From: Nitrosospira sp. Nsp14 | GTDB lineage: Bacteria > Pseudomonadota > Gammaproteobacteria > Burkholderiales > Nitrosomonadaceae | Direction: 5' to 3' | DNA length: 64,000 nucleotides | Assembly (NCBI RefSeq): GCF_900113575.1 | Contig: NZ_FOPV01000018.1 | Location: 24,341 to 88,340, forward strand | In this document: in pieces, positions 39,270-49,765 of the stretch | How the letters are laid out: the number at the start of each line of letters is the position of its first letter | Numbering within the stretch: the stretch's first letter is position 1 | The notes under the pieces: model-generated | What the model saw: only the letters and a program-made list of their open reading frames with translations | Told to the model about the DNA's origin: nothing | The model's database searches: none | Program-made: the position numbers and the translations under genes

Positions 39270-40028
39270 ATGCAAGATTTGAAAAGTTACAGCCCTGCGA
39301 AGGATCTGCTCAAGAATCGCGTCGTTCTCGTCACCGGTGCGGGACAGGGTATTGGCCGTGCCGCTGCGCTCGCATATGCCATGCATGGCGCCACTGTGAT
39401 ATTACACGGACGTAATATCAAGAAATTGGAGGGCGTGTATGATGAAATAGAGGCGGCGGGCGGCGTTCAGCCGGCAATTTTTCCGCTCGATTTGGAAAAA
39501 GCCGAGGACAAGGATTTTCTGGCCCTCGCCTACGGGATCAAGCAGCAGCTGGGCAGGCTCGACGGGATTTTGCATAATGCAGCGTTACTATTCAACCTGA
39601 CACCGCTGGAGTCCCAGACACTGGACCAATGGCAGTCACTGCTGCGTGTCAACCTTATTGCCCCGTTCGCTCTGACTCGAGCCTGTCTCGCCCTGCTAAA
39701 GGCGTCGCCCGATGCGCACGTTATAATGACTTCGGATTCGCATGGCCACGCGCCCGCGGCATACTGGGGCGGTTTCGCGGTAGCCAAAGCGGGAGTGGAG
39801 GCTCTGGTCAGGATTCAGGCGCAGGAATGGGACATACTCCCGAACTTACACATCAATGTGATTATTCCAGGACCTACCCATACTCCACAACGTACCCGGA
39901 CACATCCTGGCGAGATCAAGTATAGCCTCCCCCAGCCGCAGGACCTGATGCCGTATTATTTATATCTGATGGGCCCGGATAGCACAACGGTCCGTGGCGA
40001 AACGATATTTTGCCGGGGCCATGTGTAG
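39270..40028 (+). CDS. YciK-like short-chain dehydrogenase with altered active site
   Basis: 252 residues. A Rossmann-fold SDR: the cofactor motif is VTGAGQGIGRAAALAYA (about residues 21-37), followed by the NNAG-type variant LHNAALLF and the catalytic Ser region VIMTSDSHG. The YxxxK motif reads FAVAK (in AYWGGFAVAKAGVEAL), with Phe (codon ttc) where the catalytic Tyr should be, so ordinary SDR redox chemistry is doubtful. YciK itself has no settled substrate. The gene stands between hpnD and tRNA-Leu; the 193 bp upstream show nothing clear. Confidence 0.82.
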   Translation: MQDLKSYSPAKDLLKNRVVLVTGAGQGIGRAAALAYAMHGATVILHGRNIKKLEGVYDEIEAAGGVQPAIFPLDLEKAEDKDFLALAYGIKQQLGRLDGILHNAALLFNLTPLESQTLDQWQSLLRVNLIAPFALTRACLALLKASPDAHVIMTSDSHGHAPAAYWGGFAVAKAGVEALVRIQAQEWDILPNLHINVIIPGPTHTPQRTRTHPGEIKYSLPQPQDLMPYYLYLMGPDSTTVRGETIFCRGHV

Positions 40029-40088
40029 TATGTCTGCTGTGGCGAGGAGAAAAAGGTATAATTTATATACAAAAGCGGAAAAAACCCT

Positions 40089-40173
<85 letters not shown>

Positions 40174-40274
40174 GGGATTCGCAAAACGGTCTCGGATAAC
40201 GCTTATTATGGGTTGTCGCGCCTCCCCGACCGCAAATGCCGCGCGAACATTACCCCCAACAATCAGGAAATGCA

Positions 40275-41579
40275 ATGCAAATGAACGTCGAACACTTGGG
40301 CGCACTGGAGCGCCGCCTCAACGTTTCAATTCCTCAGGAAAAAATCGAGACGGAGGTGGAAAGCCGCCTGAAACAGCTGGCCCGTACGGCTAAACTGCAT
40401 GGGTTTCGACCCGGCAAGGTGCCTTTCAAGGTTGTCATGCAGCAATACGGCCCGCAGGTTCGTAAGGAAGTAATAGGCGATGTGCTGAAGAAGAATTTCA
40501 GCGAGGCTGTACGCGAGAATAACCTCCGGGTGGCCGGCTATCCGCATTTCGAACCGAAATCTTCGGAAGGGAATGTTTCCCCGGTTGAATTTAGTGCAAC
40601 ATTCGAGGTCTATCCCGATGTAGAGTTAGGTGACTTAAGCGAAGTCCAAGTGGAACGGCCGGTAGTTGATGTAACACCTGCGGATGTCGACCAAACGGTA
40701 GAAGTGCTGCGCAGGCAACGGGTTCAGTTCGAACCCGCTGAACGCGCTGCTGAGGCGGGTGATCGAATCAGTATCGATTATCGCGGCATGATCGACGGCG
40801 TGGAATTTGCGGGTGGTAAAGCTGAGAATTTTGCATTGGTGCTCGGGGAGGGCAGGCTGCTGAAGGATTTCGAAGCCCCCCTTGTCGGCATGAGGCCAGG
40901 CGAAGGCAAAACATTTGAAGTTACATTTCCTGCGGATTATCATGGTAAGGAGGTCGCGGGAAAGGTAGCGACGTTTGAAGTAAGACTCAACGGCGTTGAC
41001 TCCCCGAGGCTGCCGGAAATTGACGCTGAATTTGCGAAATCGTTAGGTGTCGCGGATGGGGATATCAACACGATGCGCAACGAAATTCAGGCGAATCTTG
41101 AGCGGGAGGCATCCAAGCGGGTCAATGCAAAGCTCAAGGAACAGGTGATGCAGGCCTTGCTCGATAGTACCAAAATCGAGTCTCCAAAAGTGCTGGTGCA
41201 GCTTGAACTCGAGCGTTTGACGCAGGATGCGCACAATGAGCTGGTGTCCCGGGGTCTTGGCGCTAAAAATCTGCCGTTACCCCAAGACCTGCTCAAGGAG
41301 CGCGCGCAACGACGAGTCAATCTCGGTCTGATCCTGGGGGAATTGGTGAAGACGCATAACCTGCATCCGAAACCGGAACAGGTGCGCGCAGTGGTGGAAG
41401 ATCTTGCGCGGAGTTACGAAAATCCGGCCGAGGTTGTCAAGTGGCATTATTCGGCGCCTGAACGCCTCGGCGAAGTCGAGTCGGCTGCTCTGGAAGACAA
41501 TGTAGTAAGGTGGGTATTGGAAAACGTTAAAGTGACGGATAAGGCAATGTCCTTGGACGAATTAATGGGAAGATCATGA
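40275..41579 (+). CDS. tig: Trigger factor, ribosome-bound chaperone
   Basis: 434 residues from the ATG at 40275, chosen for AGGAAA just upstream and the family start [17 protein letters not shown]; the frame reaches 40236 but that part is not conserved. The order is an N-terminal ribosome-binding domain with the signature [12 protein letters not shown] (about 44-56), the FKBP-type prolyl isomerase domain (about 150-245, [20 protein letters not shown]) and the C-terminal chaperone arms. It meets nascent chains at the tunnel exit. It starts the conserved tig-clpP-clpX-lon-hupB run; clpP begins one base after its stop. Confidence 0.97.
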   Translation: MQMNVEHLGALERRLNVSIPQEKIETEVESRLKQLARTAKLHGFRPGKVPFKVVMQQYGPQVRKEVIGDVLKKNFSEAVRENNLRVAGYPHFEPKSSEGNVSPVEFSATFEVYPDVELGDLSEVQVERPVVDVTPADVDQTVEVLRRQRVQFEPAERAAEAGDRISIDYRGMIDGVEFAGGKAENFALVLGEGRLLKDFEAPLVGMRPGEGKTFEVTFPADYHGKEVAGKVATFEVRLNGVDSPRLPEIDAEFAKSLGVADGDINTMRNEIQANLEREASKRVNAKLKEQVMQALLDSTKIESPKVLVQLELERLTQDAHNELVSRGLGAKNLPLPQDLLKERAQRRVNLGLILGELVKTHNLHPKPEQVRAVVEDLARSYENPAEVVKWHYSAPERLGEVESAALEDNVVRWVLENVKVTDKAMSLDELMGRS

Positions 41580-41580
41580 C

Positions 41581-42225
41581 ATGATGCAACAGCTTGACTG
41601 GCAACAGCGGACGCTCGATACCTCAGATCTCGGCCTGATACCGATGGTGATTGAAACCAGCGGGAGGGGCGAGCGCGCATATGACATTTATTCCCGTCTA
41701 CTGAAAGAGAGAGTCATATTTCTTGTCGGCCCGGTTACTGAGGCATCGGCCAACCTGGTCGTGGCGCAGCTCCTGTTTCTTGAATCGGAAAATGCGGACA
41801 AGGATATACATTTTTATATCAATTCTCCGGGCGGCCTCGTTTCGGCTGGAATGGCGATTTATGACACCATGCAGTATATCAAGCCGGATGTCAGCACCCT
41901 TTGCATCGGACAGGCCGCCAGTATGGGGTCGCTGCTGCTTACCGCGGGCGCAAAGGGCAAGCGCTTTTGCCTGACAAATTCGCGGGTGATGATTCATCAG
42001 CCACTGGGGGGATTCCAGGGGCAGGCCTCAGATATCGAAATACATGCCAAAGAGATCCTGTTTTTAAAGAGGCGGCTGAACGAGTTACTGGCGAAACACA
42101 CGGGCCAGAGTATAGAGACGATCGAAAGAGATACAGATCGCGATAACTTTCTCAGCGCCGAACAATCGGTCACATACGGGCTGGTGGACGCTGTGCTAAC
42201 TTCCAGGGGCGAGGGGCCGGGTTAA
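41581..42225 (+). CDS. clpP: ATP-dependent Clp protease proteolytic subunit
   Basis: 214 residues. The catalytic triad is Ser114 in [11 protein letters not shown], His139 in MIHQPLGG and Asp188 in [10 protein letters not shown], with the NSPGG oxyanion loop at 81-85. ClpP forms a double heptamer that degrades proteins fed by ClpX. A tandem ATGATG follows one base after the tig stop, suggesting coupled translation. clpX follows after a 260-bp gap that holds no gene I can support. Confidence 0.98.
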   Translation: MMQQLDWQQRTLDTSDLGLIPMVIETSGRGERAYDIYSRLLKERVIFLVGPVTEASANLVVAQLLFLESENADKDIHFYINSPGGLVSAGMAIYDTMQYIKPDVSTLCIGQAASMGSLLLTAGAKGKRFCLTNSRVMIHQPLGGFQGQASDIEIHAKEILFLKRRLNELLAKHTGQSIETIERDTDRDNFLSAEQSVTYGLVDAVLTSRGEGPG

Positions 42226-42485
42226 AATCCAACATAAAGGAATTCAGAAGGGAACCGCCGAAGCTGTTTTACGGGATGCCATGGTTTTAGCTAGCGGCAA
42301 AATGAGGCGCTCGCCTCGTCGCACTCCCTGGCGTTGTTGCGAAAGTGGGTTCACATCCTATGGCCGCCTTCATTCTGCATCTGATGAACAGGCAACAGAT
42401 GCCAGGCGGGCGATAGACGGAGTACCTGTTCGGAGGTTCCTTAGTTACGAGCGCGCTGGCTCGGATAATGCGGGATAAAACAACT

Positions 42486-43763
42486 ATGTCAGAGAAAACT
42501 GGCGGGGAAAAACTGCTTTATTGTTCGTTCTGTGGCAAAAGTCAGCACGAAGTGAAGAAGCTCATTGCCGGTCCGTCGGTATTTATTTGCGACGAGTGTA
42601 TTGAGCTTTGCAATGACATTATCCGTGAGGAAATTCAGGGAGCGGAGGCCTCAAAACTGACGAAATCGGACTTGCCGGTTCCGCATGAGATTCGCCAGAT
42701 TCTCGATCAATACGTAATTGGTCAGGAGCAGGCAAAAAAAATACTGTCCGTAGCGGTATACAACCACTACAAGCGGCTCCGCAACTTGGCGAAATCCGGG
42801 GATTCGGACGACATCGAGTTAGCGAAAAGCAACATTTTGCTAATCGGACCAACGGGTTCAGGCAAGACGCTGCTTGCGCAGACATTGGCCCGATTGCTTG
42901 ATGTGCCTTTTGTCATGGCTGACGCCACCACCCTTACGGAAGCGGGCTATGTGGGTGAGGACGTTGAAAATATTATTCAGAAGCTGCTGCAAAAATGTAA
43001 TTACGACGCCGAAAAAGCCCAGCAGGGAATTGTTTATATTGATGAAATCGATAAGATTTCGCGGAAATCGGATAATCCTTCCATTACCCGTGATGTTTCG
43101 GGAGAGGGCGTGCAGCAGGCGCTGCTCAAGCTGATCGAGGGAACGATCGCATCGGTACCGCCGCAGGGAGGGAGAAAGCATCCCAATCAGGAGTTTGTAC
43201 AGGTCGATACGACTAACATACTCTTTATTTGCGGCGGGGCTTTTGACGGGCTGGACAAGGTGATACGCGCGCGCTCGGAAAAGGGTGGGATCGGTTTTAG
43301 CGCGAATGTGCGCAGTCAGGATAACCGTAAAGATTTCGGCGCGTTGTTACGCGGTGTGGAGCCGGAAGATTTAGTCAAGTATGGGCTTATTCCGGAATTC
43401 GTGGGGCGCCTACCGGTCGTCGCCACACTTGAAGAGTTGGATGAGTCAGCGTTGATTCAAATTCTGACCGAACCAAAAAACGCGCTTATCAAGCAGTATC
43501 AGAAAATGTTCCATATGGAAGGAGGCGTTGATCTTGAGTTTCGTGAGCAGGCCCTCAAAGCGATAGCCAGGAGAGCGCTTGCCCGCAAAACGGGCGCTCG
43601 CGGCCTGCGCTCCATCTTGGAGAGTACTTTGCTGGATACGATGTTCGATCTGCCGTCGTTGGAAAATGTGGCCAAAGTGGTGATCGACTACGGCTCAGTC
43701 AATGGTGATATCAAGCCTATCCTGATTTATTCGGATAAACCAAAGGTGGCCAAGAGCGGTTAA
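42486..43763 (+). CDS. clpX: ATP-dependent Clp protease ATP-binding subunit ClpX
   Basis: 425 residues from the ATG at 42486 ([10 protein letters not shown]), where family members begin; an in-frame ATG at 42468 adds six residues. The zinc finger is [11 protein letters not shown] ... CDECIELC (about 12-40). Walker A is [11 protein letters not shown], Walker [11 protein letters not shown], and the substrate pore loop is in the [10 protein letters not shown] segment; sensor 2 [10 protein letters not shown] follows. ClpX unfolds tagged substrates and feeds them to ClpP. The order clpP-clpX-lon is conserved. Confidence 0.98.
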   Translation: MSEKTGGEKLLYCSFCGKSQHEVKKLIAGPSVFICDECIELCNDIIREEIQGAEASKLTKSDLPVPHEIRQILDQYVIGQEQAKKILSVAVYNHYKRLRNLAKSGDSDDIELAKSNILLIGPTGSGKTLLAQTLARLLDVPFVMADATTLTEAGYVGEDVENIIQKLLQKCNYDAEKAQQGIVYIDEIDKISRKSDNPSITRDVSGEGVQQALLKLIEGTIASVPPQGGRKHPNQEFVQVDTTNILFICGGAFDGLDKVIRARSEKGGIGFSANVRSQDNRKDFGALLRGVEPEDLVKYGLIPEFVGRLPVVATLEELDESALIQILTEPKNALIKQYQKMFHMEGGVDLEFREQALKAIARRALARKTGARGLRSILESTLLDTMFDLPSLENVAKVVIDYGSVNGDIKPILIYSDKPKVAKSG

Positions 43764-43805
43764 CCGCTTAGTCCACGCTCATTATTTGCCGGCTTGGGCA
43801 CACGT

Positions 43806-43832
43806 CTTGAATTTCGCCGCGGTGCCCACATA
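43806..43832 (+). promoter_or_regulatory. lon: Candidate sigma-32 promoter upstream of lon
   Basis: CTTGAAT (43806-43812), a 12-bp spacer and CCCACATA (43825-43832) resemble the sigma-32 consensus CTTGAAA/CCCCATNT, 37 bp before the lon ATG. lon is a heat-shock gene in E. coli, so this is plausible; the -10 has two mismatches. Confidence 0.5.
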
Positions 43833-43869
43833 ACCTCTTAACCATTTGTTCTCATAGGTGCAAGCCGAT

Positions 43870-46281
43870 ATGTCCTCTTCAATCATTGATCCTAACCAAA
43901 TTTCATTGCCGCTATTGCCATTGCGTGATGTGGTTGTCTTTCCGCACATGGTGATCCCGCTTTTTGTCGGACGGCCCAAGTCCATAAAGGCGCTTGAGGT
44001 CGCCATGGAGTCGGGCAAGAGTATTCTGCTGGTGGCGCAAAAATTTGCGGCTAAGGACGAGCCTGCGCCGGAAGATCTTTACAGTGTTTGCAGCGTTGCT
44101 AACTTGCTGCAAATGCTTAAATTGCCGGATGGCACCGTCAAGGTGCTGGTGGAGGGCGGGCGCCGTGCGCGCATTACAAAGGTTGTCGATGACGGCAGTT
44201 ATTTCACCGGCCAGGCTGCGCTACTCCCCCCGGATGTAGTGGACAATCATGAGGTGGAGGCGATGCGTCGAGCGTTGCTGGCGCAATTTGACCAGTATGT
44301 AAAGCTTAATAAGAAAATTCCACCCGAGATTCTGACATCGCTAAGTGGTATCGATGAAGCCGGGCGTTTGGCTGATACCATTGCGGCGCATTTGCCGCTG
44401 AAGCTCGAGCAGAAGCAGGAAGTGCTGGAAATTTTCGATGTACCCAAACGTCTGGAACATCTGCTGGGGCTGCTTGAAACCGAACTTGACATCTTACAGG
44501 TCGAGAAACGCATCCGGGGACGAGTGAAGCGTCAAATGGAGAAGAGTCAGCGCGACTACTATCTCAACGAACAGGTAAAGGCTATCCAGAAAGAGCTGGG
44601 CGAGGGTGAAGACGGCGCGGATCTTGAAGAGGTTGACAAGAAAATCAAGTCCGCTCAAATGCCGAAGGATGCGCGCGCAAAGGCCGAAGCTGAACTGAAA
44701 AAGCTGCGTCTGATGTCTCCCATGTCTGCGGAAGCGACGGTCGTGCGCAATTATATTGACGCACTAGTGGCGTTGCCATGGAAGAAAAAAAGCAAAATAA
44801 GCAAAAATCTCTCTGCTGCTGAAGTTGTGCTGGAGCAAGACCATTATGGTCTTGAGAAAGTCAAGGAGCGGATTGTCGAGTACCTGGCTGTGCAGCAGCG
44901 CGTGGACAAGCTGAAAGCACCTATTCTCTGCCTGGTGGGGCCGCCGGGGGTAGGTAAGACATCGCTGGGACAGTCTATCGCCCGCGCCACCAATCGGAAA
45001 TTCGTGCGCATGTCGCTCGGCGGCGTTCGCGATGAGGCCGAGATACGCGGGCACCGCCGGACTTATATTGGCTCCATGCCCGGCAAGATCTTGCAGAACA
45101 TGACCAAGGTGGGTGTCAAAAATCCTTTGTTTCTGCTAGATGAAGTCGACAAGATGGGCATGGATTTTCGCGGCGACCCTTCGTCGGCCCTACTGGAGGT
45201 GCTTGATCCGGAACAGAACAATTCATTTGTCGATCATTATGTCGAGGTTGAGTATGATTTGTCCGATGTCATGTTCGTGGCAACGGCCAATACGCTCAAC
45301 ATACCGCCGGCCCTGCTGGACCGGATGGAGGTAATCCGACTCTCGGGGTATACGGAGGATGAGAAGCTCAACATCGCCATGCGCTACCTGCTGCCCAAGC
45401 AGATGAAAAATCATGGGCTGAAGGAGCAGGAACTCGCGGTGTCGGAATCGGGCTTGCGCGACATCACGCGCTACTACACGCGCGAGGCCGGCGTTCGTGC
45501 CATGGAGCGTGAGATCTCAAAAATATGCCGGAAAGTGGTCAAGGCGCTGCTGCTGAAGAGCGGTCAGAAGAAAGTCACGGTTACAGGTCGCAATCTGGAC
45601 AAGTACCTGGGCGTAAGACGCTATACATACGGTGTGGCGGAAGAAAAGAACCAAGTGGGACACGTTACCGGTCTCGCATGGACGGAAGTGGGAGGCGAAC
45701 TGCTGACCATCGAGGCAGTCGTGTTGCCTGGGAAAGGAAAGACCATTACCACTGGAAAGTTGGGCGAGGTGATGCAGGAATCGATTCAGGCCGCGCTTTC
45801 CGTGGTGCGCAGCCGGTCGAGGACATTGGGTATTGCCGATGACTTTTACCAGAAGAGCGATATTCATATCCATTTGCCAGAGGGGGCGACGCCGAAGGAC
45901 GGCCCCAGCGCTGGAATCGGTATTTGTATCGCTATGGTATCGGCACTTACGGGCATTGCCGCTCGAGCAGCGGTCGCGATGACGGGTGAAATCACATTGA
46001 GGGGCGAGGTGCTTCCTATCGGCGGACTTAAGGAAAAACTGTTGGCGGCGCACCGCGGAGGTATTAAAACAGTCTTGATTCCCGAAGACAACGTTAAGGA
46101 TTTGACGGAGATTCCGGAGAACATCAAAAACCGTCTGGATATCCACCCGGTGAAATGGATCGATCAGGTGCTCGATTTTGCCCTGGAACGGAAGCCGGAA
46201 CCGCTCCCAGCCTCTACCTCGGCTGTTCCCGCGCCTGTCGCGGTCGAAGGGGACGTAACCAGTACGGTCATCAAACACTAG
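43870..46281 (+). CDS. lon: ATP-dependent Lon protease
   Basis: 803 residues from the ATG at 43870; a GTG at 43858 would add four. The N-terminal substrate domain (about 12-205, LPLLPLRDVVVFPHMVIPLFVG) is followed by the AAA+ module with Walker A GPPGVGKTSLGQ and Walker B LFLLDEVDKMG, then the Ser-Lys protease domain with catalytic Ser in PKDGPSAGI and Lys in GGLKEKLLAAHRGG. It removes misfolded and regulatory proteins. The C-terminal 30 residues are Pro/Ala/Val-rich. A candidate heat-shock promoter lies just upstream. Confidence 0.98.
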   Translation: MSSSIIDPNQISLPLLPLRDVVVFPHMVIPLFVGRPKSIKALEVAMESGKSILLVAQKFAAKDEPAPEDLYSVCSVANLLQMLKLPDGTVKVLVEGGRRARITKVVDDGSYFTGQAALLPPDVVDNHEVEAMRRALLAQFDQYVKLNKKIPPEILTSLSGIDEAGRLADTIAAHLPLKLEQKQEVLEIFDVPKRLEHLLGLLETELDILQVEKRIRGRVKRQMEKSQRDYYLNEQVKAIQKELGEGEDGADLEEVDKKIKSAQMPKDARAKAEAELKKLRLMSPMSAEATVVRNYIDALVALPWKKKSKISKNLSAAEVVLEQDHYGLEKVKERIVEYLAVQQRVDKLKAPILCLVGPPGVGKTSLGQSIARATNRKFVRMSLGGVRDEAEIRGHRRTYIGSMPGKILQNMTKVGVKNPLFLLDEVDKMGMDFRGDPSSALLEVLDPEQNNSFVDHYVEVEYDLSDVMFVATANTLNIPPALLDRMEVIRLSGYTEDEKLNIAMRYLLPKQMKNHGLKEQELAVSESGLRDITRYYTREAGVRAMEREISKICRKVVKALLLKSGQKKVTVTGRNLDKYLGVRRYTYGVAEEKNQVGHVTGLAWTEVGGELLTIEAVVLPGKGKTITTGKLGEVMQESIQAALSVVRSRSRTLGIADDFYQKSDIHIHLPEGATPKDGPSAGIGICIAMVSALTGIAARAAVAMTGEITLRGEVLPIGGLKEKLLAAHRGGIKTVLIPEDNVKDLTEIPENIKNRLDIHPVKWIDQVLDFALERKPEPLPASTSAVPAPVAVEGDVTSTVIKH

Positions 46282-46322
46282 GAAAAAATGTACTGCGGGT
46301 TCGACGGCGAGGCGGGGGCAGA

Positions 46323-46351
46323 CCCCAGTGTTGCTATTGGGGCCCGTTTTT
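46323..46351 (+). terminator. Possible terminator after lon
   Basis: CCCCA-N10-TGGGG followed by CCCG and TTTTTAT, 42 bp after the lon stop. The stem is only five pairs with a ten-base loop, so strength is doubtful, though it is well placed between lon and hupB. Confidence 0.4.
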
Positions 46352-46441
46352 ATTCTGAATATTCTTGACCAGGCACAAGCGGCTTGATATAAACCGATTA
46401 CAGGGTTGAAACTATTTTAACAATAATGAAAGGGGAATCAC

Positions 46442-46714
46442 GTGAATAAAGCCGAACTCATCGATGCCATTGCCAAGTCTTCCGACATTTCCAAAGCCTC
46501 TGCGGGACAAGCGTTGGACGGCGCATTGTCCGCAATCAAAGACGCGCTCAAGAAAGGCCAGAGTGTAACCCTAGTCGGGTTTGGAACCTTTCGAGTGGGC
46601 AAGCGCGCGGCGCGTACTGGCCGTAATCCCCGCACGGGCGCAGCGATCAAAATCAAGGCCGCGAAAGTCCCGAAATTCAGCGCTGGCAAGGCGCTCAAGG
46701 ATGCAGTAAACTAG
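46442..46714 (+). CDS. hupB: DNA-binding protein HU-beta
   Basis: 90 residues starting with GTG after AAGGGG. A small nucleoid protein that bends DNA as a dimer. The N-terminal helices ([21 protein letters not shown]), the core [22 protein letters not shown] with the flexible arm, and the C-terminal [15 protein letters not shown] match HU. Position directly after lon is the conserved proteobacterial arrangement. Two tRNA genes follow immediately. Confidence 0.98.
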   Translation: MNKAELIDAIAKSSDISKASAGQALDGALSAIKDALKKGQSVTLVGFGTFRVGKRAARTGRNPRTGAAIKIKAAKVPKFSAGKALKDAVN

Positions 46715-46728
46715 AACTCTTTTAGACG

Positions 46729-46804
46729 GGGTGCTTAGCTCAGTTGGTAGAGCGTCGCCCTTACAAGGCGAATGTCGGCGGTTCGACCCCGTCAGCACCC
46801 ACCA
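46729..46804 (+). tRNA. tRNA-Val (anticodon UAC)
   Basis: 76 bases including CCA. Acceptor GGGTGCT pairs with AGCACCC, the D arm is AGCTCAGTTGGTAGAGC, the anticodon stem TCGCC/GGCGA encloses CTTACAA with TAC at 46762-46764, and the T arm reads CGGTTCGACCCCG. It lies 14 bp after hupB. Confidence 0.98.
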
Positions 46805-46823
46805 GTGAAAGTTTTAGGTTGTT

Positions 46824-46900
46824 GGAGTGGTAGTTCAGTTGGTTAGAATACCGGCCTGTCACGCCGGGGGTCGCGGGTTCGAGTCCCGTCCACTCCGCCA
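46824..46900 (+). tRNA. tRNA-Asp (anticodon GUC)
   Basis: 77 bases including CCA. Acceptor GGAGTGG pairs with CCACTCC, the anticodon stem CCGGC/GCCGG encloses CTGTCAC with GTC at 46858-46860, and the T arm is GGGTTCGAGTCCC. It is 19 bp after tRNA-Val and surely on the same transcript. Confidence 0.98.
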
Positions 46901-46917
46901 AATTTTTGCTAAACCAG

Positions 46918-46941
46918 GGCGAACGCAAGTTCGCCTTTTTT
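46918..46941 (+). terminator. Rho-independent terminator after the tRNA pair
   Basis: A seven-pair stem GGCGAAC-GCAA-GTTCGCC with a stable tetraloop is followed by six T. It lies 17 bp after tRNA-Asp and before the ppiD start, so a ppiD start upstream of it is unlikely. Confidence 0.92.
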
Positions 46942-46959
46942 GTTCATTTTTCTCCATTA

Positions 46960-48834
46960 ATGTTTGATTTTGTCCATAGAAAAAGACGGATCGTCCAGAT
47001 CATCATGGGACTTGCCGTCCTGCCATTCCTGTTCTGGGGCGTCGAGTCATATCGCAGCAACGAAGGTGAAGACTACGTCGCCTTGGCGGCAGGCGAAAGA
47101 ATTCAGCGTCAGGAATTCGACCAGGCAATGCGCAATCAGCAGGAAAGCATGCGAGCCACGATGGGAGAGAATTTTAACGATGCCATGCTGGACAGGCCCG
47201 AAGTGCGATCAGCAGTACTGGAAGGATTGATTCAACAGCGCCTGTTAAAGCACGAAGCATCTGGCGCGGGCCTCGCCGTACTCGATCCGCAACTTGTGGA
47301 GATGATACAAAACATCTCCGCTTTTCAGGAAGATGGCAAGTTTTCGAAACAGCGCTACGAAGAATTGCTGCGGGGCCAGGGGATGACACCACGAACATTT
47401 GAAGCGCGCGTACGGCAAGAACTCATGCGCCAGCAACTGATTGCGCCTTACAGCGAGAATGGCTTCGTTTCAGCCACAGTGGCGCAGAAATTGATGCGAC
47501 TGAGCGAGGAACAGCGCGAAATCAGTCTTGTTCAAATACTGCCGGCGGCATTCCTGGCGCGAGTCAAACCGGACGAAACAGCCATTAAAGCTTATTACGA
47601 CTCCCACCAGGCCGAGTTTCAGTTGCCGGAACAAGCGCAAGTGGAATATGCCGTGCTTTCCCTGGAAAAATTGGCGGAACGCACTCCGGTGAGCACCGAA
47701 GAGGCGATGAAATATTTTGAGGAGCACAAGAGCGAGTTCGGCCAGACTGAAGAGCGTCGTGCGAGCCATATCCTGTTGAGCGCGCCGGCTTCCGCCCCGG
47801 ATGCGGAGAGGCAGGCAGCGCGCGCCAAAGCCGAGCAATTGCTCGTACAAGTAAAGAAAGCTCCACAACGTTTTGCGGAGCTAGCCAAGCAGCATTCCCA
47901 AGACCCGGGCTCGGCGGCGACCGGAGGCGATCTCGGCTATTTTGGACGCAACATGATGGTCAAGGCCTTTGAGGATGCTGTTTTCCAGATGAAGCCGGAC
48001 GAGGTCAGTGATATCGTCGAGACCGATTTTGGTTTTCACGTCATTAAGCTCACGGCGATAAAGGACGCGAAGTCAATTGATTTTAATGAGGTAAGGGGCC
48101 AGGTAGAGGAGCAACTAAAAAAGGAAAAAGCTGCAAAACTTTTCGCCGAAATGGCGGATGGTTTCAGCAATCTGGTGTATGAGCAGAGCGATAGCCTTCA
48201 GCCCGCTGCGGAGAAATTTGGCTTATCCCTTCAGCGTAGCGGCTGGATAGGCAAAGACGCGGGCGAACCGCCGTACTTAACCGGAAGGTTGCTACAGGGG
48301 ATATTCTCGGACGACGCGGTGAAGGGCAAACGTAATACCGAAGCGGTCGAGGTTGCGCCTAACACACTGGTCGCGGCAAGGGTGCTGGATCACCGGCCCA
48401 CCCGCATGCAGACTATTGCTGAGCTGAAGGATAAAATTTCCGCGCTCGTGGCGCAGCAGGAAGCTCGAGCCCTCGCGGGTAAGGAAGGAAAGGAAAAGCT
48501 TGCGCAACTTCATGCTGGAAAAGGTTCGGATATTTCCTGGGGCGCTGTTCAACGGGTATCTCGAAAGGAGCCCCAGGGCCTTGATAATGACACGCTGCGT
48601 GCGATATTCAAGGCTGACGCGGCCGCACTGCCATCCTACAGCGGCGTGGAAAATTCCCAGGGGGTTTTCACGTTGATTCGAGTCAATCGTGTCATTCAGC
48701 CGGATGTGCCAGACCCGGCTACGCGCAAAGCTTTTGCGAAACAGCTGCAACAGGTGCTGACCCAGGAGGAGCTCTCGTCTTATCTGGCCGGCGTCAGGAC
48801 ACGGTACGATGTTTCGCTCGGGAATGTGAACTAG
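46960..48834 (+). CDS. ppiD: PpiD-like periplasmic folding chaperone (SurA/parvulin type)
   Basis: 624 residues from the ATG at 46960; an open frame back to 46906 runs through the tRNA terminator and is rejected. The N-terminus MFDFVHRKRRIVQIIMG leads into one membrane helix (about 12-30), then a SurA_N-like domain (about 40-190), a parvulin domain (about 262-355; ERRASHILLSAP, GGDLGYFGRNMMVKAFEDAVF, DFGFHVIKL) and a C-terminal second rotamase-like region. PpiD is anchored near SecYEG and helps exported proteins fold; YfgM, encoded at 24708, is its known partner in E. coli. The place after hupB is conserved. Confidence 0.93.
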   Translation: MFDFVHRKRRIVQIIMGLAVLPFLFWGVESYRSNEGEDYVALAAGERIQRQEFDQAMRNQQESMRATMGENFNDAMLDRPEVRSAVLEGLIQQRLLKHEASGAGLAVLDPQLVEMIQNISAFQEDGKFSKQRYEELLRGQGMTPRTFEARVRQELMRQQLIAPYSENGFVSATVAQKLMRLSEEQREISLVQILPAAFLARVKPDETAIKAYYDSHQAEFQLPEQAQVEYAVLSLEKLAERTPVSTEEAMKYFEEHKSEFGQTEERRASHILLSAPASAPDAERQAARAKAEQLLVQVKKAPQRFAELAKQHSQDPGSAATGGDLGYFGRNMMVKAFEDAVFQMKPDEVSDIVETDFGFHVIKLTAIKDAKSIDFNEVRGQVEEQLKKEKAAKLFAEMADGFSNLVYEQSDSLQPAAEKFGLSLQRSGWIGKDAGEPPYLTGRLLQGIFSDDAVKGKRNTEAVEVAPNTLVAARVLDHRPTRMQTIAELKDKISALVAQQEARALAGKEGKEKLAQLHAGKGSDISWGAVQRVSRKEPQGLDNDTLRAIFKADAAALPSYSGVENSQGVFTLIRVNRVIQPDVPDPATRKAFAKQLQQVLTQEELSSYLAGVRTRYDVSLGNVN

Positions 48835-48847
48835 ACCGTATTTCAGA

Positions 48848-49636
48848 TCATGATTCCATGAGGTCAAATGCGACCGTGTTGAATCCCGCGTCCACGTGGG
48901 TAACTTCTCCGGTGATGCCGCTGGCAAGGTCGCTGCACAAAAAGGCGGCCGCATTGCCTACTTCCATGATGGAGACATTTCGACGTAGCGGCGCTACCTT
49001 TTCAGTATAACTGAGCAATTTTCCAAAGCTCCCGATTCCGGCGGCCGCCAACGTTTTGATCGGTCCGGCGGAAATGGCGTTGACTCGTATGCCCTTGGGG
49101 CCGAGGCTGGCAGCCATGAAGCGCACGTTTGCCTCAAGGCTTGCCTTGGCCAAGCCCATAACGTTGTAACTCGGCATCACTCGAGTTGAACCGAGATAAG
49201 TCAGTGTGAGAAGGGAACCCTTCCTGTCCTCCATTAGCGGCAGGCCGGCTTTGGCCAAAGCGGCGAAGCTATAGGAACTTACATCGTGGGCGATGCGAAA
49301 AGCCTCCCGATTGACACTTTCGAGGTAGTCTCCGCTTAAGGCTTCACGCGGGGCAAAAGCGATGGAATGAACGATGCCATCAAGGCCATCCCAGTGTTTT
49401 CCCAGGTTATCGAAGCAGTTCGCAATTTGCGCATCGTCGGAAACGTCGCACGGAAATAGTAAATCGCTGTCAAACTCCGTAATTAGCTTTGCAACGCGTT
49501 CGCGGATGCCCTCTCCCTGATAAGTGAAAGCCAATTTCGCGCCTTCGCGATGCATTGCCTTTGCAATTCCATATGCAATGGAGCGATTACTGAGCAATCC
49601 AGCGATGAGAATGCGCTTATTGGCGAGCAGTGTCAT
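48848..49636 (-). CDS. fabI: Enoyl-[acyl-carrier-protein] reductase (NADH), FabI
   Basis: 262 residues. It reduces the trans-2-enoyl-ACP in each round of fatty-acid synthesis. The variant cofactor motif [17 protein letters not shown], Tyr147, Tyr157 and Lys164 (the Y-x6-K pair in YNVMGLAK) are as in E. coli FabI. It ends convergent with ppiD, 13 bp apart. FabI products also supply the acyl chains used by the AHL synthase. Known FabI drugs bind the same site; nothing in this sequence suggests altered contacts. Confidence 0.97.
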   Translation of the reverse strand: MTLLANKRILIAGLLSNRSIAYGIAKAMHREGAKLAFTYQGEGIRERVAKLITEFDSDLLFPCDVSDDAQIANCFDNLGKHWDGLDGIVHSIAFAPREALSGDYLESVNREAFRIAHDVSSYSFAALAKAGLPLMEDRKGSLLTLTYLGSTRVMPSYNVMGLAKASLEANVRFMAASLGPKGIRVNAISAGPIKTLAAAGIGSFGKLLSYTEKVAPLRRNVSIMEVGNAAAFLCSDLASGITGEVTHVDAGFNTVAFDLMES

Positions 49637-49765
49637 GTCAGGTCCTAGCGATGTATTAAACGATCCGGGAGATTATAGCGTCAAGTTAATCGCGCTTGTG
49701 GAATCATCGGGTTTTGCCTTTTCAGCAGACAATCGCAATGTCAGTTATACGCTAAACTTGCGTCA

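Noticed and set aside
45517..46278. A 253-codon minus-strand frame over the lon protease domain
   Set aside because: Antisense to highly conserved catalytic sequence; no independent support.
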